Assembly: GCA_027596195.1 (NCBI GenBank)
Contig: JADGJG010000182.1
Span: 1-33,382 of the forward strand
Source: Podochytrium sp. JEL0797
Lineage: Eukaryota > Chytridiomycota > Chytridiomycetes > Chytridiales > Chytriomycetaceae
Direction of reading: 5' to 3'
DNA: 33,382 bases
Below, one piece after another: positions 1 through 10,413 of this stretch; position 1 is the first letter of the stretch, and each line of letters starts with the position of its first letter. The translations under genes were made by a program, and so were the position numbers. The notes beneath the pieces were generated by a model, which worked only from the letters and a program-made list of their open reading frames with translations, ran no database searches and was not told the origin of the DNA.

Positions 1-2
1 GC

Positions 3-394
3 GCTGTTTGCAGTTTCGGTTGTGTCCGTGGCGGAGTGTCTCGATTGGAATACATGTTCATAAAGGGCGGAATGTTAGCAAACAAAAACTCCAAAATGTA
101 CTTCGGTTTCTTTATTCGTCAATTTTTCACCCATGCGAATGGTCTCAATATTGTTGCGATCGCATCGGACTCCACAAAGTAGAAAACTATGCCAACGCCA
201 ACGGAAGATGAGTCATCTTTTTTTTTCTCAAAGATTTGCATATCTGACAATTCCGAAACGCGCTTCTTCTTCAAAAAATACAGTACAGAAAGGCAGCTGA
301 GTTGAGTTATATCTTTCCGTACACTCGGGGTCCGTTGGAAACCGGAAGGTTGATAAATTGCCACCAACCTGAGTGGGCATCAACGATCGAATGA
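3..394 (+). CDS. 3'-terminal part of an unrecognised, possibly membrane, protein (partial at left edge)
   Basis: A reading frame enters from the left edge and stays open to a TAG at 180-182. A GT donor (GTAGAA at 179) just before that stop, a CTGAC branch-like site near 244 and a TACAG acceptor allow splicing into a second open stretch ending with TGA at 392-394. Two acceptors (after 283 or after 288) fall in one frame; the one after 288 matches the donor phase. The predicted join is therefore 3..178 with 289..394. The first part contains a hydrophobic run (KMYFGFFIRQFF) and ends in VAIASDSTK; the second is polar. I do not recognise the family. The intron end is the left copy of the terminal inverted repeat, and the gene leaving the right edge uses the same intron end, so this may be a rearranged, truncated copy of that gene. 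The splice model is an inference. Confidence 0.3.
234..286 (+). repeat. Left copy of a 53-bp perfect inverted repeat bounding the window
   Basis: These 53 bases are identical to the reverse complement of 33330..33382, the last base of the window. Identity begins at ATTTGCATATCTGAC and ends at AATACAGTAC, after which the sequences diverge (AGAAAGG here, CCGACGG in the other copy). Because the right copy touches the window edge, the repeat may be longer. It carries the branch site and acceptor of a predicted intron in both places. Confidence 0.95.
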
Positions 395-563
395 GCACGC
401 GATCGCTCTCGACTATGAATTTTCAAATATATATTCGTGGTCGACACCGCGTGCAAAAAAGATGATTGCGCCCTATTCCTTGCGATGCTCCTCTGACCAA
501 CCGCTTCATATTTCACACTTTCTCATTCTTCGAGGCTTGTTTTAATCAAATTTTTCAAATTGG

Positions 564-1685
564 ATGTCAAGATTTTTTGAAAACATGTTTGACAGCAACA
601 CATCCAAGGCGGCGGCAACTTCGCGCGAGTCTGGCCAGGATGAAGACAATCCTCACGGAGTCACCACCAGGCGGCAGATATCAGAAGTCAACGCTTGCCT
701 CGAAGCCCTCCACCTCCTCCAACTGCAGAAGCCCAACTTTGGATTCACGGACCTTCCCTTTGAGCTTGCCTGTTTGATCCTCGCCTGGATCCACCCCAAG
801 CAAGTCTGGATGCTTCGTGGCCTCTCTCGCTCTTTCCGCGATACCATCGAAACGGAATCGTTTGCCGTGCTTAATCTGGGCCGCTTCCTCCTCCCACCCA
901 TCCCCACAACCCTTGAGTCCGCCGATGCGACGGATAACGATCTGGTCTACCTCACCGCCCCTCATGCATACCAATCCGCCTACATTCGATCGCAATACAG
1001 GCACCTACGTTTCCTCGCGTGGCATAATCGGTATCGAAAAAGGGTATGCACGAATATCGCCATTCCCACAGCTCTGCTCGAGTTGAAAAGTCTCACCTGC
1101 TTGGCGCTTTGTCGGTGCGGTCTCTCCGGACCCATCCCAGACGAGATCGGCAACCTCGAATCTCTCGAAAGATTGCATTTGTCCAACAACCGTCTCGAGG
1201 GCTCGATTCCCGCCATCATCGCGCGTTTGAGCAATTTAACGCAGCTTCATTTGAGCGACAATCAGCTATCCGGTCCTATTCCTGCCGAGTTGGCGCTGCT
1301 TCAAAATCTTGTCGAGCTGGACTTCACGGGCAACAATCTCTCTGGTCCGATCCCACCCATTCTCGGAACCCTCAGGAACCTAAGAAGAATGCTTCTCGGA
1401 GAGAATGAGCTCTCTGGGCCAGTTCCTCCTCAGTTGGGAAATCTAGTCAACCTGGAATGCCTGATTCTCGATCAAAACCAGCTCGAATCTTTCATTCCAA
1501 CCGAACTGGCGAATCTTTTGAACCTCAAGTGGTTGTACTTGAGCTACAACTCTCGTTTGTCTGGTGAAGTGCCTGTTGAGTTCACGGGGTTGGATCACTT
1601 GAAGTATTTTGATTTGCGCGGGTGTCCGGGAGTGACGTGCTCTGTTGAGTTTCGGGACATGGTTTTGGCGATGGATTTGATGTGA
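564..1685 (+). CDS. F-box-like / plant-type leucine-rich repeat protein (LRR-1, intact)
   Basis: An uninterrupted single-exon gene for 373 residues. Residues about 60-108 form an F-box-like head (DLPFELACLILAWIHPKQVW followed by RGLSRSFRDTIE). After a variable linker, residues about 173-345 hold tandem 24-residue LRRs of the plant type, e.g. LSGPIPDEIGNLESLERL and LSGPIPAELALLQNL. The end is a cap shared by the whole family, RGCPGVTCSVEFRD. There is no signal peptide or membrane segment, so an intracellular protein is likely. F-box LRR proteins usually select substrates for SCF ubiquitin ligases; that role is inferred from the head alone and is untested here. The ATG at 564 is the first in frame; another lies 21 bases on (585). 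The gene heads a plus-strand array with two damaged relatives behind it. Confidence 0.85.
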   Translation: MSRFFENMFDSNTSKAAATSRESGQDEDNPHGVTTRRQISEVNACLEALHLLQLQKPNFGFTDLPFELACLILAWIHPKQVWMLRGLSRSFRDTIETESFAVLNLGRFLLPPIPTTLESADATDNDLVYLTAPHAYQSAYIRSQYRHLRFLAWHNRYRKRVCTNIAIPTALLELKSLTCLALCRCGLSGPIPDEIGNLESLERLHLSNNRLEGSIPAIIARLSNLTQLHLSDNQLSGPIPAELALLQNLVELDFTGNNLSGPIPPILGTLRNLRRMLLGENELSGPVPPQLGNLVNLECLILDQNQLESFIPTELANLLNLKWLYLSYNSRLSGEVPVEFTGLDHLKYFDLRGCPGVTCSVEFRDMVLAMDLM

Positions 1686-1960
1686 TTTTGAGTGATGGGG
1701 TCAGACAGAATGAATCATGTTATTGCGAATAACTCGACTGAGAAGTATTTGTGATGTTCTGGTCAAGTTGGAACTCTCACCACTTAAACTATATCAACAA
1801 GCCATAATTCATCTATTGATTGGGAATGGGATGCTGTTGGGTATTGAATTTGGCGCAAGCCAGTTCGGTGTTGCGTGCAATCCATATTTGATTAAAATTT
1901 TGATTAAATACAAGTATGGACGTACCACTGCCATCCCCGCAGGGCGAGCATCATACCATC

Positions 1961-3097
1961 ATGGGTATCTCCGCTCTCCTAAACCAATGCTCTGTCAATG
2001 AGTCACTAGAGCTCTCCATGCCCACCGAATAATCCACCACTTTCGCCGATCTCTCGTTCGACACTGCAAGTCTGATCCTGGCCTGGATCCCGCCAAGACA
2101 AGTCTGGATCCTTCGTGGAGTCTCTCGCTCCTTCCGCGGAAGCCTCGAATCGATCTCGTTTGCTGCACTCAACATCCGCCGTTTCCTGCCACTTCCTGAA
2201 CCCGCCGTCACCGAGTCCCTCGAACCATCCGAACAAGACCTCATGTTCCTGCACAACTCCCCTTCGTCCTACCAAATCTCGTACTTCGAAATCCAGTGGA
2301 AGTACCTCAGGTCAATTTGTTGGCGAAGTGAAGACTGGCACCACATGTTTGACGAACTGGAAGATGCTTTTATCCCGCATCCTCCCGCGCTGCAACTGTC
2401 ACTTCTTGTCATCGAAATGAAGCATCTCGTTCATTTATTCCTTGTTGGATGCAATCTGGGTGGTCCGATTCCTGTCGAGGTGGGAAACCTCGTCTCACTG
2501 GAAGTGTTGAATTTGGGCGACAACCGCCTTGAAGGCCCCATCCCTCCCAACATTTCTGACTTCAAACGGTTGAAAGAGTTGTGTTTACATCAAAACCGAC
2601 TGTCTGGCTCGATTCCCTCAGAACTCAGTCGTCTCGTCAACTTGACCAGGCTCTGGCTGGGGGGAAACCATTTGTCTGGTGCTTTGCCGGCTTCAATCTG
2701 TCTTCTCAGCAATCTGAAGTACTTGTTTGTAGGCGGTACGTTTGTCACTGGGTCGATTCCACGCGAATGGGGCTCTCTCGTTTGCTTGGAGACGCTGAAT
2801 CTCGCCTCAAATGAAGGGTTGTCAGGTCCAATCCCTGTGGAGTTTGGAAATCTCCTCAACCTGCGATGCTTGTTTCTGAATGGCTGCAACTTGTGTGGAG
2901 AAATTCCGCGTGAGCTGGGTCGACTCTCGAGATTGAAAGTGTTGTCCTTGAGTGGGAACGCGTGGTTGTACGGCCAGGCTCCTACAGAGCTGGGGGCTTT
3001 GAGTAGCTTGGATGTGCGCGGGTGTCCTCGTGTCTCGCGTTTGGTGGGCTTTCGAGAAGGAGTGTTGTTTGAGGGGCGGATTCTGGTGCAACAATAA
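1961..3097 (+). pseudogene. F-box-like LRR gene interrupted by one in-frame TAA (LRR-2)
   Basis: The frame opens with an ATG at 1961, reads SALLNQCSVNESLELS as in the intact LRR-4, then meets TAA at 2030-2032. The same frame continues without further damage through a full F-box-like head (FADLSFDTASLILAWIPPRQ) and about eight LRRs to TAA at 3095. The next ATG after the stop is at 2243, beyond the head, so a product made there would be 284 residues of LRR only. Compared with LRR-4, the stop lies in a small insertion (residues MPTE-stop-S) rather than in a substituted codon. No acceptor placed to splice it out was found. The 5' part is nearly identical to LRR-4, while the LRR part resembles LRR-5, so the gene looks chimeric. 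It is either a young pseudogene or a shortened functional gene. Confidence 0.7.
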
Positions 3098-3352
3098 ATA
3101 CCCGAGCAGCGATTGAACAGAAAACCCTGAACAGGTAGCATCCTCGCTGAATTGGCACACCAAACGTTTTACTGAAGCGTGAAGGGACTGATTAGCTGTA
3201 TTGGCGCGTGCCTTCATTCTCCGCACTTGGATCTTGGTCAAGATGGCTTCGTTGTGATTCATGTGGCGATATTTAATCGAAAACACGTTGTCGATCTTGC
3301 TTGCACTTCCGAGTTTTGCTTGGTTCCATAATGTCCGAAATTATTGTCGAAA

Positions 3353-4689
3353 ATGGATCCTCCCGCTCCGCAGTCATCGAATGCCTCTCTTGTGGGTCTC
3401 CTGTCCTCCCGCCTCGGTGCTCTCGACTGCTTCATGCCCCAGCTCTCTTACCAGACACCACCCTGTCCCATGACCCAGAGCACCAAGACCTTCTCGGATC
3501 TCTCGTTTGACGTTGCCCTCCTCACGACCTCATCCTGGCGTGGATTCCCCCCACTGAAGCCTGGATCCTTCGTGGCCTCCCTCGCTCCTTCAAAGCGTGT
3601 ATCGAAACGGACTCGCTTGCAAGAATCAATTTGAGTCGCTTCCTTCCCCACCCAACCCTTCAAAACACGAACTCAGTGAGACCAAACAAGACCGATCGCG
3701 TGTTTATCAAAGCTCCTCAAACGTACCAATCTTTATATATCCAACACCAGTGGAAGCATCTGACCTCGCTTAAATGGGGCTTTAAAATGACCGGACCGCA
3801 ATGGAACGTCAGCATTCCCTTGATTGGACTCAGTGCCTCAGTTAATTGGAGCTTGCTTGCTGCTCCCTCACCGGTCCAATTCCTGAGGAAATCGGAATCC
3901 TCCAGAATCTCGAATACCTTTGCTTGGACCAAAGCTAAATCCACGGGCCAATCCCGCTCAGTTTTAGCCATCTGCGTGTTCTGGAACATCTTGAACTTTC
4001 CAACAACCAGCTATCCGGTCCAATCCCCGTCGAACTGGCACGGCTCCAAAACCTGTATTTTCTCGCGTTATCCTACAACAAAATCCTCTGCGACCCCCTT
4101 CCACCCAGTCTTGGGAGACTCGCAAACCTCGAGGTCCTTTACGTTGACAATACGTCGATTTCTGCGCGAATTCCATCCGAGTTTGGAAATCTCGTCTCGT
4201 TGCGAAATCTGTTCCTTGGAAACAACCAGCTGGAAGGCCCAATTCCTCGCGAGCTGGCGAATCTTTCGAATCTCTCGATTCTGGAGCTGCACAGCAATGA
4301 AGGGTTGATTGGTGACGTACCTCCCGAATTTTGCGAACGGGTTGTCTCGTAATAAGGTCGGCGGCCCTTTCCCACCTTTCTCGGAACGCTTGGAAAACTC
4401 GAGATTTTGTGTCTGGGAAATTATGCGCTCTCTGGGGCAGTACCGTACTGAGTGGGGGAATTGGGAATTCCTGCTTCTCAGCGACAACCAGCTCGCGTCC
4501 TCCATTCCAACCGAACTGGTGAATCTTTTGAAGCTCCAAGAATTGGACTTGAGCAACAACTCGCGTTTGTCTGGTGAAGTGCCTGTTGGGTTCGCGGGGC
4601 TGGATCGTTTGGCGGTATTGGATTTGCAAGGGTGTCCAGGTTTGACGTGCTCTATTGAGTTTGACGAAGGTGTGCTGAAGATGCTGTGA
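3353..4689 (+). pseudogene. Decayed F-box-like LRR gene (LRR-3)
   Basis: Homology to the family runs through all three frames. It starts at ATG 3353 (MDPPAPQSSN), reaches the head at KTFSDLSFDVALL, then shifts frame near 3520 into LAWIPPTEAWILRGLPRSFK. A second shift near 3846 leads to LACCSLTGPIPEEIGILQNL, followed by an in-frame TAA at 3936-3938 exactly where the LRR consensus has Gln (LDQN-Q-LxGPIP). The frame then reads several good LRRs to a TAA near 4350. Further shifts lie between 4350 and 4450 before a last intact LRR and the cap GCPGLTCSIEFDEGVL ending at 4689. At least three frameshifts and one nonsense codon make this a pseudogene. Its linker (PNKTDRVFIKAPQTYQS) matches the fragment at 26503-26901, so the two form a separate subfamily in which neither copy is intact. 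Confidence 0.85.
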
Positions 4690-5108
4690 AATGTTGGTGC
4701 TGGTCGAGCGGGGGAGGGGGGGGGGGGGATTGTGCGATGATCGAGGTCGAACGGACATGCTAAATACCCAGACTGTTGGTGCATGGCGTGGCATCTCGGA
4801 TCTCGAGGTTATACTCTATTCCCATAAGAACTTCATAATAATGTGTTTCCAATCTTGCTGAGTCACATTCCCCTTACCCCCCCTACAGCCATTATGGACT
4901 CGCAAAGACGAGAGTTCGGGTTAATTTTCTGGGGAGTTTTGGCTGGCCGTGTTTCGGGCACAATTGCGGATTAACTTGGGTTTGGGAGCCTCACCCCTCT
5001 GCCGACCCTTCTCTTCTCATGGTATGTAAATAATATATTTATACTAAGTATTGTTGAAAAATAGAGACCAACACCATCCCTCATACCCCCCTCCCCTCAC
5101 CACCTCCC
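4690..5108. other. Intergenic, no gene seen
   Basis: This stretch separates the plus-strand LRR array from the convergent ThrE-like gene and would hold both 3' untranslated regions. It contains a G-rich run (about 4719-4732) and several C runs (4870-4890). I see no ORF with family signal. Confidence 0.6.
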
Positions 5109-7697
5109 TCAAATCGTCATATACTCATGCTTCGGCCTCTTCATGGGCCACACAATCATGGCCGCAATAAACAACCCCAACGCCAACGATATACTCGTCG
5201 ACAACATCTGTCCGACAAAATCAGTCCCACTCGACATGCTGATGCCCGAAAAGTTTTGCTCGGGTTTGGAAGAGTTGGCGGTGGAGAGGAAGAAACCGAG
5301 TGCCGATTTGACGGAGATGGAACCGGGCACTTGGATCCAGACTGCGGCGTAGATGGGACCGACGGCAATGTCTTTCGTAACCCGCGCGTCTAAAAAAATC
5401 CCTTTTCAGCTTCACTTCCCCCCAAAAAAAACACTCGCAAAAACTCACAAATATTCGCCGTAATCCCAATGGCCCCACTCACAAACACATTCACAGCCAC
5501 CGGCTCAAACGCAAACGGAATCACACCCATCCCCTTATTCACTCCATACCCGACCAACGTCGTAACCGCCATAATAGGCCACTGATGCTTATTCGCCTGA
5601 ATCGACAAATTGATCAACAAGGCCATGGGCGGGAACAGGAGGAACGCCCACCAGAGTGTGATGGGGGTACACACGGGAGCTTCTGCGACCGTGTCGGGGT
5701 ACCATACGACCATGGATTGACCGACCATCATTCCGAAAGCGAGGAGACCCGATGTGAACATGGCCATGAACATTCGAATGACACCGCAAATCACGTTTCG
5801 CGTGGAGAGTTCGAGGACGGCGAGGACGAGTTGCATTCCGGGGATGTAGTAGAGTAGGGAGCAGAGGACGACTTTTAGGGAATCGAAGCAGAGTCCGTTC
5901 TGGTAGAAGACGGGTTCAAGCGCTTTGCAGACAAAGGAAGCGACTACGGCGGAGAGGAATTCCGGGCACATGGAGAAGGAAACTGTGTCGAGGGAGTTTG
6001 CGATGATGGAAGAAACGAGCGCGAGTGTTCCGGCCAGGACGCCTTCGATCCAACTTGTCTGAAAGAAAATGACGGCAAAAATGATGCCAATCGACGGGTA
6101 TGTAAAGAACGCGAACCACCATGGGTAATCGGGTTCCGAAATGATCACGTTGAGGAGGTCGGTGGCGCTTCGCACGTCAATGAGTCCTTTGAGGGTCGTT
6201 TGGCAGAGCGCGTTGACCTGAGTTGAGATTTTATGTCAGATGGGAGGAGGGAAGGGGGAATGCGGATTCGGTGATTGTCGACGATTGGAACGTGCAACAA
6301 GAATGAAAAGATTCCTCACCTGCGCCAACTTGTTCATATTCATTCCAGAGCCTTGCTTCACAATCTGCGTCTTGGTATCCCCCTGCCCGACGACACCAAA
6401 CGAAATCAAAATGACTCCCGGCAGAAGCAAGAAATCAGCCTCGACATGCAACGCTTTCGCAACTTGAGCCAAGTGCGGTTCGAGTTGGTGAGTGGGGGCA
6501 CCGTACGCGTAGAAGGCCTTGGACAGTTTGGCAATAAAGTTGCGTTTTTGAATCTGCCAAAAGGAGCGGTTTAAATACCATGAAACGCGCGAGTGGGAAT
6601 TCAAAAGTGCATGGGCTCACCTCTTCCAAAAGCTGCTTCTCACGAACCTCCCTCTGCCTCTTCTTCATCCTCTTCCTCTCCGCCTTCTCCTTTGCCTCTT
6701 CATCCTCCTCACTCGACTCGTCACTCGAATCATCCCCATCCTCCCCTTGAAACGTCCCATCCCTCTCAGACCCAGACCCCAACGACCGCAAAGACCCATT
6801 CGGAGACCGAATCGACCTCGCACTGCCCCCAACTGCAAGGACAGCAGCCCAGGTGCTAATCTTCTTATCTTTCATGACGCGTTTGACGGATTTAGCCGAC
6901 GAAAGGCCGAGAATGTCGGCGGTCTCGTGGATGGATTCCGTATCGCTGAATGAGGCGCGGCCGGCGCGGTACAACGAGGAGGGGCCAATCATGGATTTGG
7001 GACGTGGAGAGGGAGAGGTCGGAGGTGGATGGAATTTGAGGTCTTCTGGGATGGCGAAGGAGGCAGCGGACGACGAGCGACGGCGGTTGTTGTATGGTTG
7101 TGGGGATTTGGGGACTTCGAAGCGGTGGGAGCGCGGGAGGGAGAGGGAGATGGGACGGTCCACGACGCGTTGGCGTTCATGCAGAATGGCATCTTCAAGC
7201 GAGAAATCCGCGAGGGAATTCTTGGGCTTCTGTTTTTGGATTCGGAGTGCGTGGTCCTGCGGCAGGGAGGGAACGGGATCTTGAACATCTGCATCGTCAC
7301 CAAACGACGACATTTTGAGGGCCGAGGGAAACAACACGGCGGATTTGGGACGTGGTTTCGGTGGCGTGGCTTTCTTTTGCTCGCGTCGGCGCGTGACAAG
7401 CTGAAAATCTTTTTCAGTGGCGGCGTCGTTGGCACCAACTGAAGAGACAAGCCACGGCTCGGCAGAAGCGGTTTCAGTGCGGCTTTGGGCCTTGTCGAGT
7501 GATATGCGGTCCGAAATGTTGAACCCTGTCACGGCAGCGGTGGCGGATTCAGTCGTTTCATGGTCAATCGTAACTGGAGAAGTATTAGTGGCAGGCAGTA
7601 CGGGTGGGCAATTCATCGGCAACTTACTGGCAGTCGTGTCGCCGTGAAGCTGTGCCATCTCAATGTCGTTTTTGGGCGGGGGGCGGTTGTTGTTCAT
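5109..7697 (-). CDS. ThrE/Prm10-like membrane transporter with long disordered N-terminus (paralogue 1)
   Basis: Four exons are predicted on minus: 7697..6621, 6553..6320, 6217..5449 and 5389..5109, with GT..AG introns of 67, 102 and 59 nt; all phases agree and give 786 residues. The first roughly 360 residues are polar and low-complexity, rich in Ser, Pro and charged runs, with one conserved island (ILGLSSAKSVKRVMKDKK, then STWAAVLAVGGSARSI). The membrane half begins with the ThrE-family signature (SKAFYAYGAPTHQLEPHL, ADFLLLPGVILISFG), followed by about ten hydrophobic helices in two groups. Bacterial ThrE exports threonine and serine; yeast Prm10 is a relative of unknown substrate, so the substrate here is unknown. 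The start is the first ATG in frame; upstream codons are GTG/TTG only. A further 54-nt segment (7574..7627) has GTAAGT, CTAAT and CAG and may be an in-frame intron (768 residues if spliced). The neighbour at 7889 is its paralogue in tandem. Confidence 0.8.
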
Positions 7698-7763
7698 TGG
7701 TGGATTTTTTGAATCCCAAATCGTCGTAAAAAACCGAGTTCGGTTCTCGTTCACGATCACCAA

Positions 7764-7801
7764 ATCATTTCCGGGATCGTTTCCGGATCATTTCCGGATC
7801 A
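7764..7801. repeat. Short direct repeat (TTTCCGGATCA units)
   Basis: About three imperfect 11-12 base units of the form CATTTCCGGATC occur in tandem just upstream of the start of the ThrE-like gene 1. They could be promoter elements of that minus-strand gene or a minor slippage product. Confidence 0.5.
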
Positions 7802-7888
7802 AGCGAGAAGAGATTTATTCTGCTCATTAATGCCATTCACGTATACCAAAAGTGATACGGCAATTATTTAAATATAATTACACGACAT

Positions 7889-10413
7889 TCAAATCGTGAG
7901 ATACTCATGCTTCGGCCGCTTCATGGGCCACACAATCATGGCCGCAATAAACAACCCTAACGCCAACGAAATCGAAACCGACAACATCTGTCCAATAAAA
8001 TCACTCCCATTCGTGATTCCGCCGAGTCCCGACGTGTCCTTCCCACTCCCGTCTGTTTGGGTTGCAGCTGAAAGGAAGAATCCGAGTGCGGATTTGACAG
8101 ACAAGGTTCCGGGAACTTGGATCCAAACGGCAGCGTAGATGGGCCCGACAGCGATATCTTTCGTCAATCTCGCGTCTGTTTTTTTTTGGTCGCAACACGC
8201 GCGCGTTTAGTTCAAATTTTGTTGCCTCGTAAGAATCAAGAAACTCACAGATATTCGCCGCAATCCCAATCGCCGCACTCACAACCACATTCACAGGAAC
8301 CGTTTGATCCTTCAACCCCGGCACAATCGCCAACACCTTTGACATAACAAACCCCACAAGACACACAAGACACATAATCCCTTGTTGATGTCGATTCGCT
8401 TGCAGTGTAAAGTTGATGGACACCGTCATTGGAATAAACAGCAACGCCGCAAACCAATATGAAGCGGGTTCACAAACAGGTGCATCTGGGAGGTCAACTG
8501 GCGCCCATACTACCATTGCTTCTCCCACCATCATACCGAACCCCAAAATCCCCGCCGTGAAGAGCGCCGTGAACATGCGGATCGACCCGCAAATCACGTT
8601 GCGCGTCGAGAGTTCAAGCACCGCGAGGATCAATTGCATTCCGGGGAGGAACATGAGGACCGAGGAGAGAACAATCAGGAGCGGGTCGAAACAGAGGCCG
8701 TTGAAGTAAAAGATGTTTTGGAGGGATTTGGCGGCAAAGGCGCACAAGAGACCCGCCATGAACTCGGGGAGCATGCAGAAGGAGACGGTCGAGAGTGTGA
8801 CAAAGAGAAGACTGCAGAGTAGCCCGAGAGTTCCCGCCACGAGTGCCTCAAGCCACGTGGTTTGAAACACAACCACCGCGAACGTGAACGAAATGACTGG
8901 GAACGTGATGAAATTGTACCACCACGGGTAATCCGGTGCAGCAATAATCACATCCAGCAACGCACTCGCATCATGAACGTCCACAAGCCGTTTCAAAACC
9001 GTCTGACAAAGCGCGTTGACCTGCGCGAGTTTGCCCATATTCCAACCCGACCCTTGCTTCACAATCTGCGTCTTGGTATCATGCCCGACATCGCCGAACC
9101 CAATCAAAATGATTCCAGGGAGAAGCAAGAAATCCGCATTGACCTCGAGCGCTTTCGAGACTTCCGTGAGGTGTGGCTCGAGTTGGTGAACAGGGGCACC
9201 ATACGCGTAAAACGCTTTCGATAGATTGGCAATAAAATTCCGTTTGAATGTCTGTTTGCAGCGAAGAGTAAGACGGTTTGTGGTTCCTTCGAAGCAAAAG
9301 AATGCAATGAAATAGTACCTCATCCGCCAACTGCTGCAAATCAACCTCCCGTCTCCGCTTCCTCACCCTCCTCCTCATCCTCCTCCCTTCCTCACTCTCA
9401 TCACTATCCTCACTCCCACTCTCCCCCGTCAACGTATCCCCGCGTTCAGACCCAGACCAAGAAGACCCCGCCGACGACGAATGAATCGACCGCGCACTTC
9501 CCCCCACAGCAAGCACAGCTGCCCAGGGACTTATCTTCTGCGCTCTCATGACTTTCTTGACATCCTTGGGTGATGGCAGCCCGAGGATTTCAGCGGTTTC
9601 ATGCACTGATGCCGAATCTGAGAAGGAGTTTTTGTAGATGGATTTCGGGGTGAAGGAGGATTTGGGACGGGAGAGGGATGAAGTGGGGGAAGTAGGTGGT
9701 GGGGTTTGTCTGAGTCGATCCGAAATGGCGAAAGAGTGGCGTCGTGTGTCCTGATCAAGGAGAGCCGATTGATATAAAGACGACCCGTCATACGACTTTG
9801 GACGCGGAGCAGTGGGAGTTTTGCGACGCAACGAGTGGTTGGACTCTCGGTCCACATCGGAACTAGATTCCCCGGCAGCAAGTGATGCGCGATACAACGC
9901 AGACGGAGATTCCAACGGTTTCATCCTCGGCAGTGATCGCGACATTCCCGGCCTTTGTGGAGCGGAACCGGGCATGGAGTGCAAGAGAACCCGTTCAACA
10001 GGCTGCCGTGGTTCAGCGAAGCGGCGGATGTTTGGGGAAGTAGGTTTGGGTGGCGGCTTCATGGGCGGTGATGATGATGACTCGTTGTCTTCGGAATCAT
10101 CGTCCATGGAGAGTGATTGTTGCACCAGCGAGGACGGGATGAAGGGTGCCGAGTTGCGAAGGATTGGCTTGGGCTTGGGGGCGAGATGGATCTCGCCACT
10201 GGAGGTACGACGGATGGAGGCAAGCGGGTATGTGTCGGCAGCGGGAATCGACCCAGCGGTTGCGACGCTTTCAAAGCTCAGAGAGCGATGAGGTGGCCGG
10301 GAAGTTTGTAGGATATCGGCAGTGACGGAAGTGTTATCGTCGGCTGTGTGGGTTGGTTGGCATGTGAGCGACTACCATCTGCACCAACAGGAAGCCAACT
10401 TACATGACGTCAT
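7889..10413 (-). CDS. ThrE/Prm10-like membrane transporter with long disordered N-terminus (paralogue 2)
   Basis: Minus-strand exons are 10343..9319, 9251..8249 and 8175..7889 (introns 67 and 73 nt), probably preceded by a 10-nt first exon 10413..10404 (intron 60 nt, GTAAGT donor). The frame has no ATG between the upstream stop near 10372 and 10107, and the small exon supplies one in phase; the alternative start is ATG 10107. The product is about 774 residues: a Ser/Pro-rich acidic tail, the island ILGLPSPKDVKKVM then ISPWAAVLAVGGSARSI, and the ThrE signature (AFYAYGAPVHQLEPHL, LLLPGIILIGFG) followed by about ten helices ending WPMKRPKHEYLTI. It matches paralogue 1 throughout the membrane domain but lacks the 102-nt intron found there, so an intron was gained or lost after duplication. 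It is divergent from the MARVEL-like gene across a shared promoter. Substrate unknown; amino-acid export is the family precedent. Confidence 0.8.
10405..10412. promoter_or_regulatory. Perfect CRE palindrome TGACGTCA
   Basis: TGACGTCA is the consensus site for ATF/CREB-type bZIP factors. It sits in the divergent region between the ThrE-like gene 2 (minus) and the MARVEL-like gene (plus), about 330 bases upstream of the latter. It also lies inside the proposed 10-nt first exon of the ThrE-like gene, so either reading could be right. Binding is an inference from the motif only. Confidence 0.4.

Noticed and set aside
119..367. Minus-strand ORF near the left edge
   Set aside because: No ATG context or family signal; it is antisense to the partial plus-strand gene and crosses the inverted repeat.
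564..4689. LRR genes as plant contamination
   Set aside because: They share the window with fungal genes, repeat on both strands, carry an F-box-like head with a family-specific cap, and lack signal peptides and kinase domains.
6853..7442. Long plus-strand ORFs opposite the ThrE-like gene 1 tail
   Set aside because: They are antisense shadows of a Ser/Arg/Pro-rich coding region with strong codon bias; the minus-strand product has conserved paralogue sequence there.
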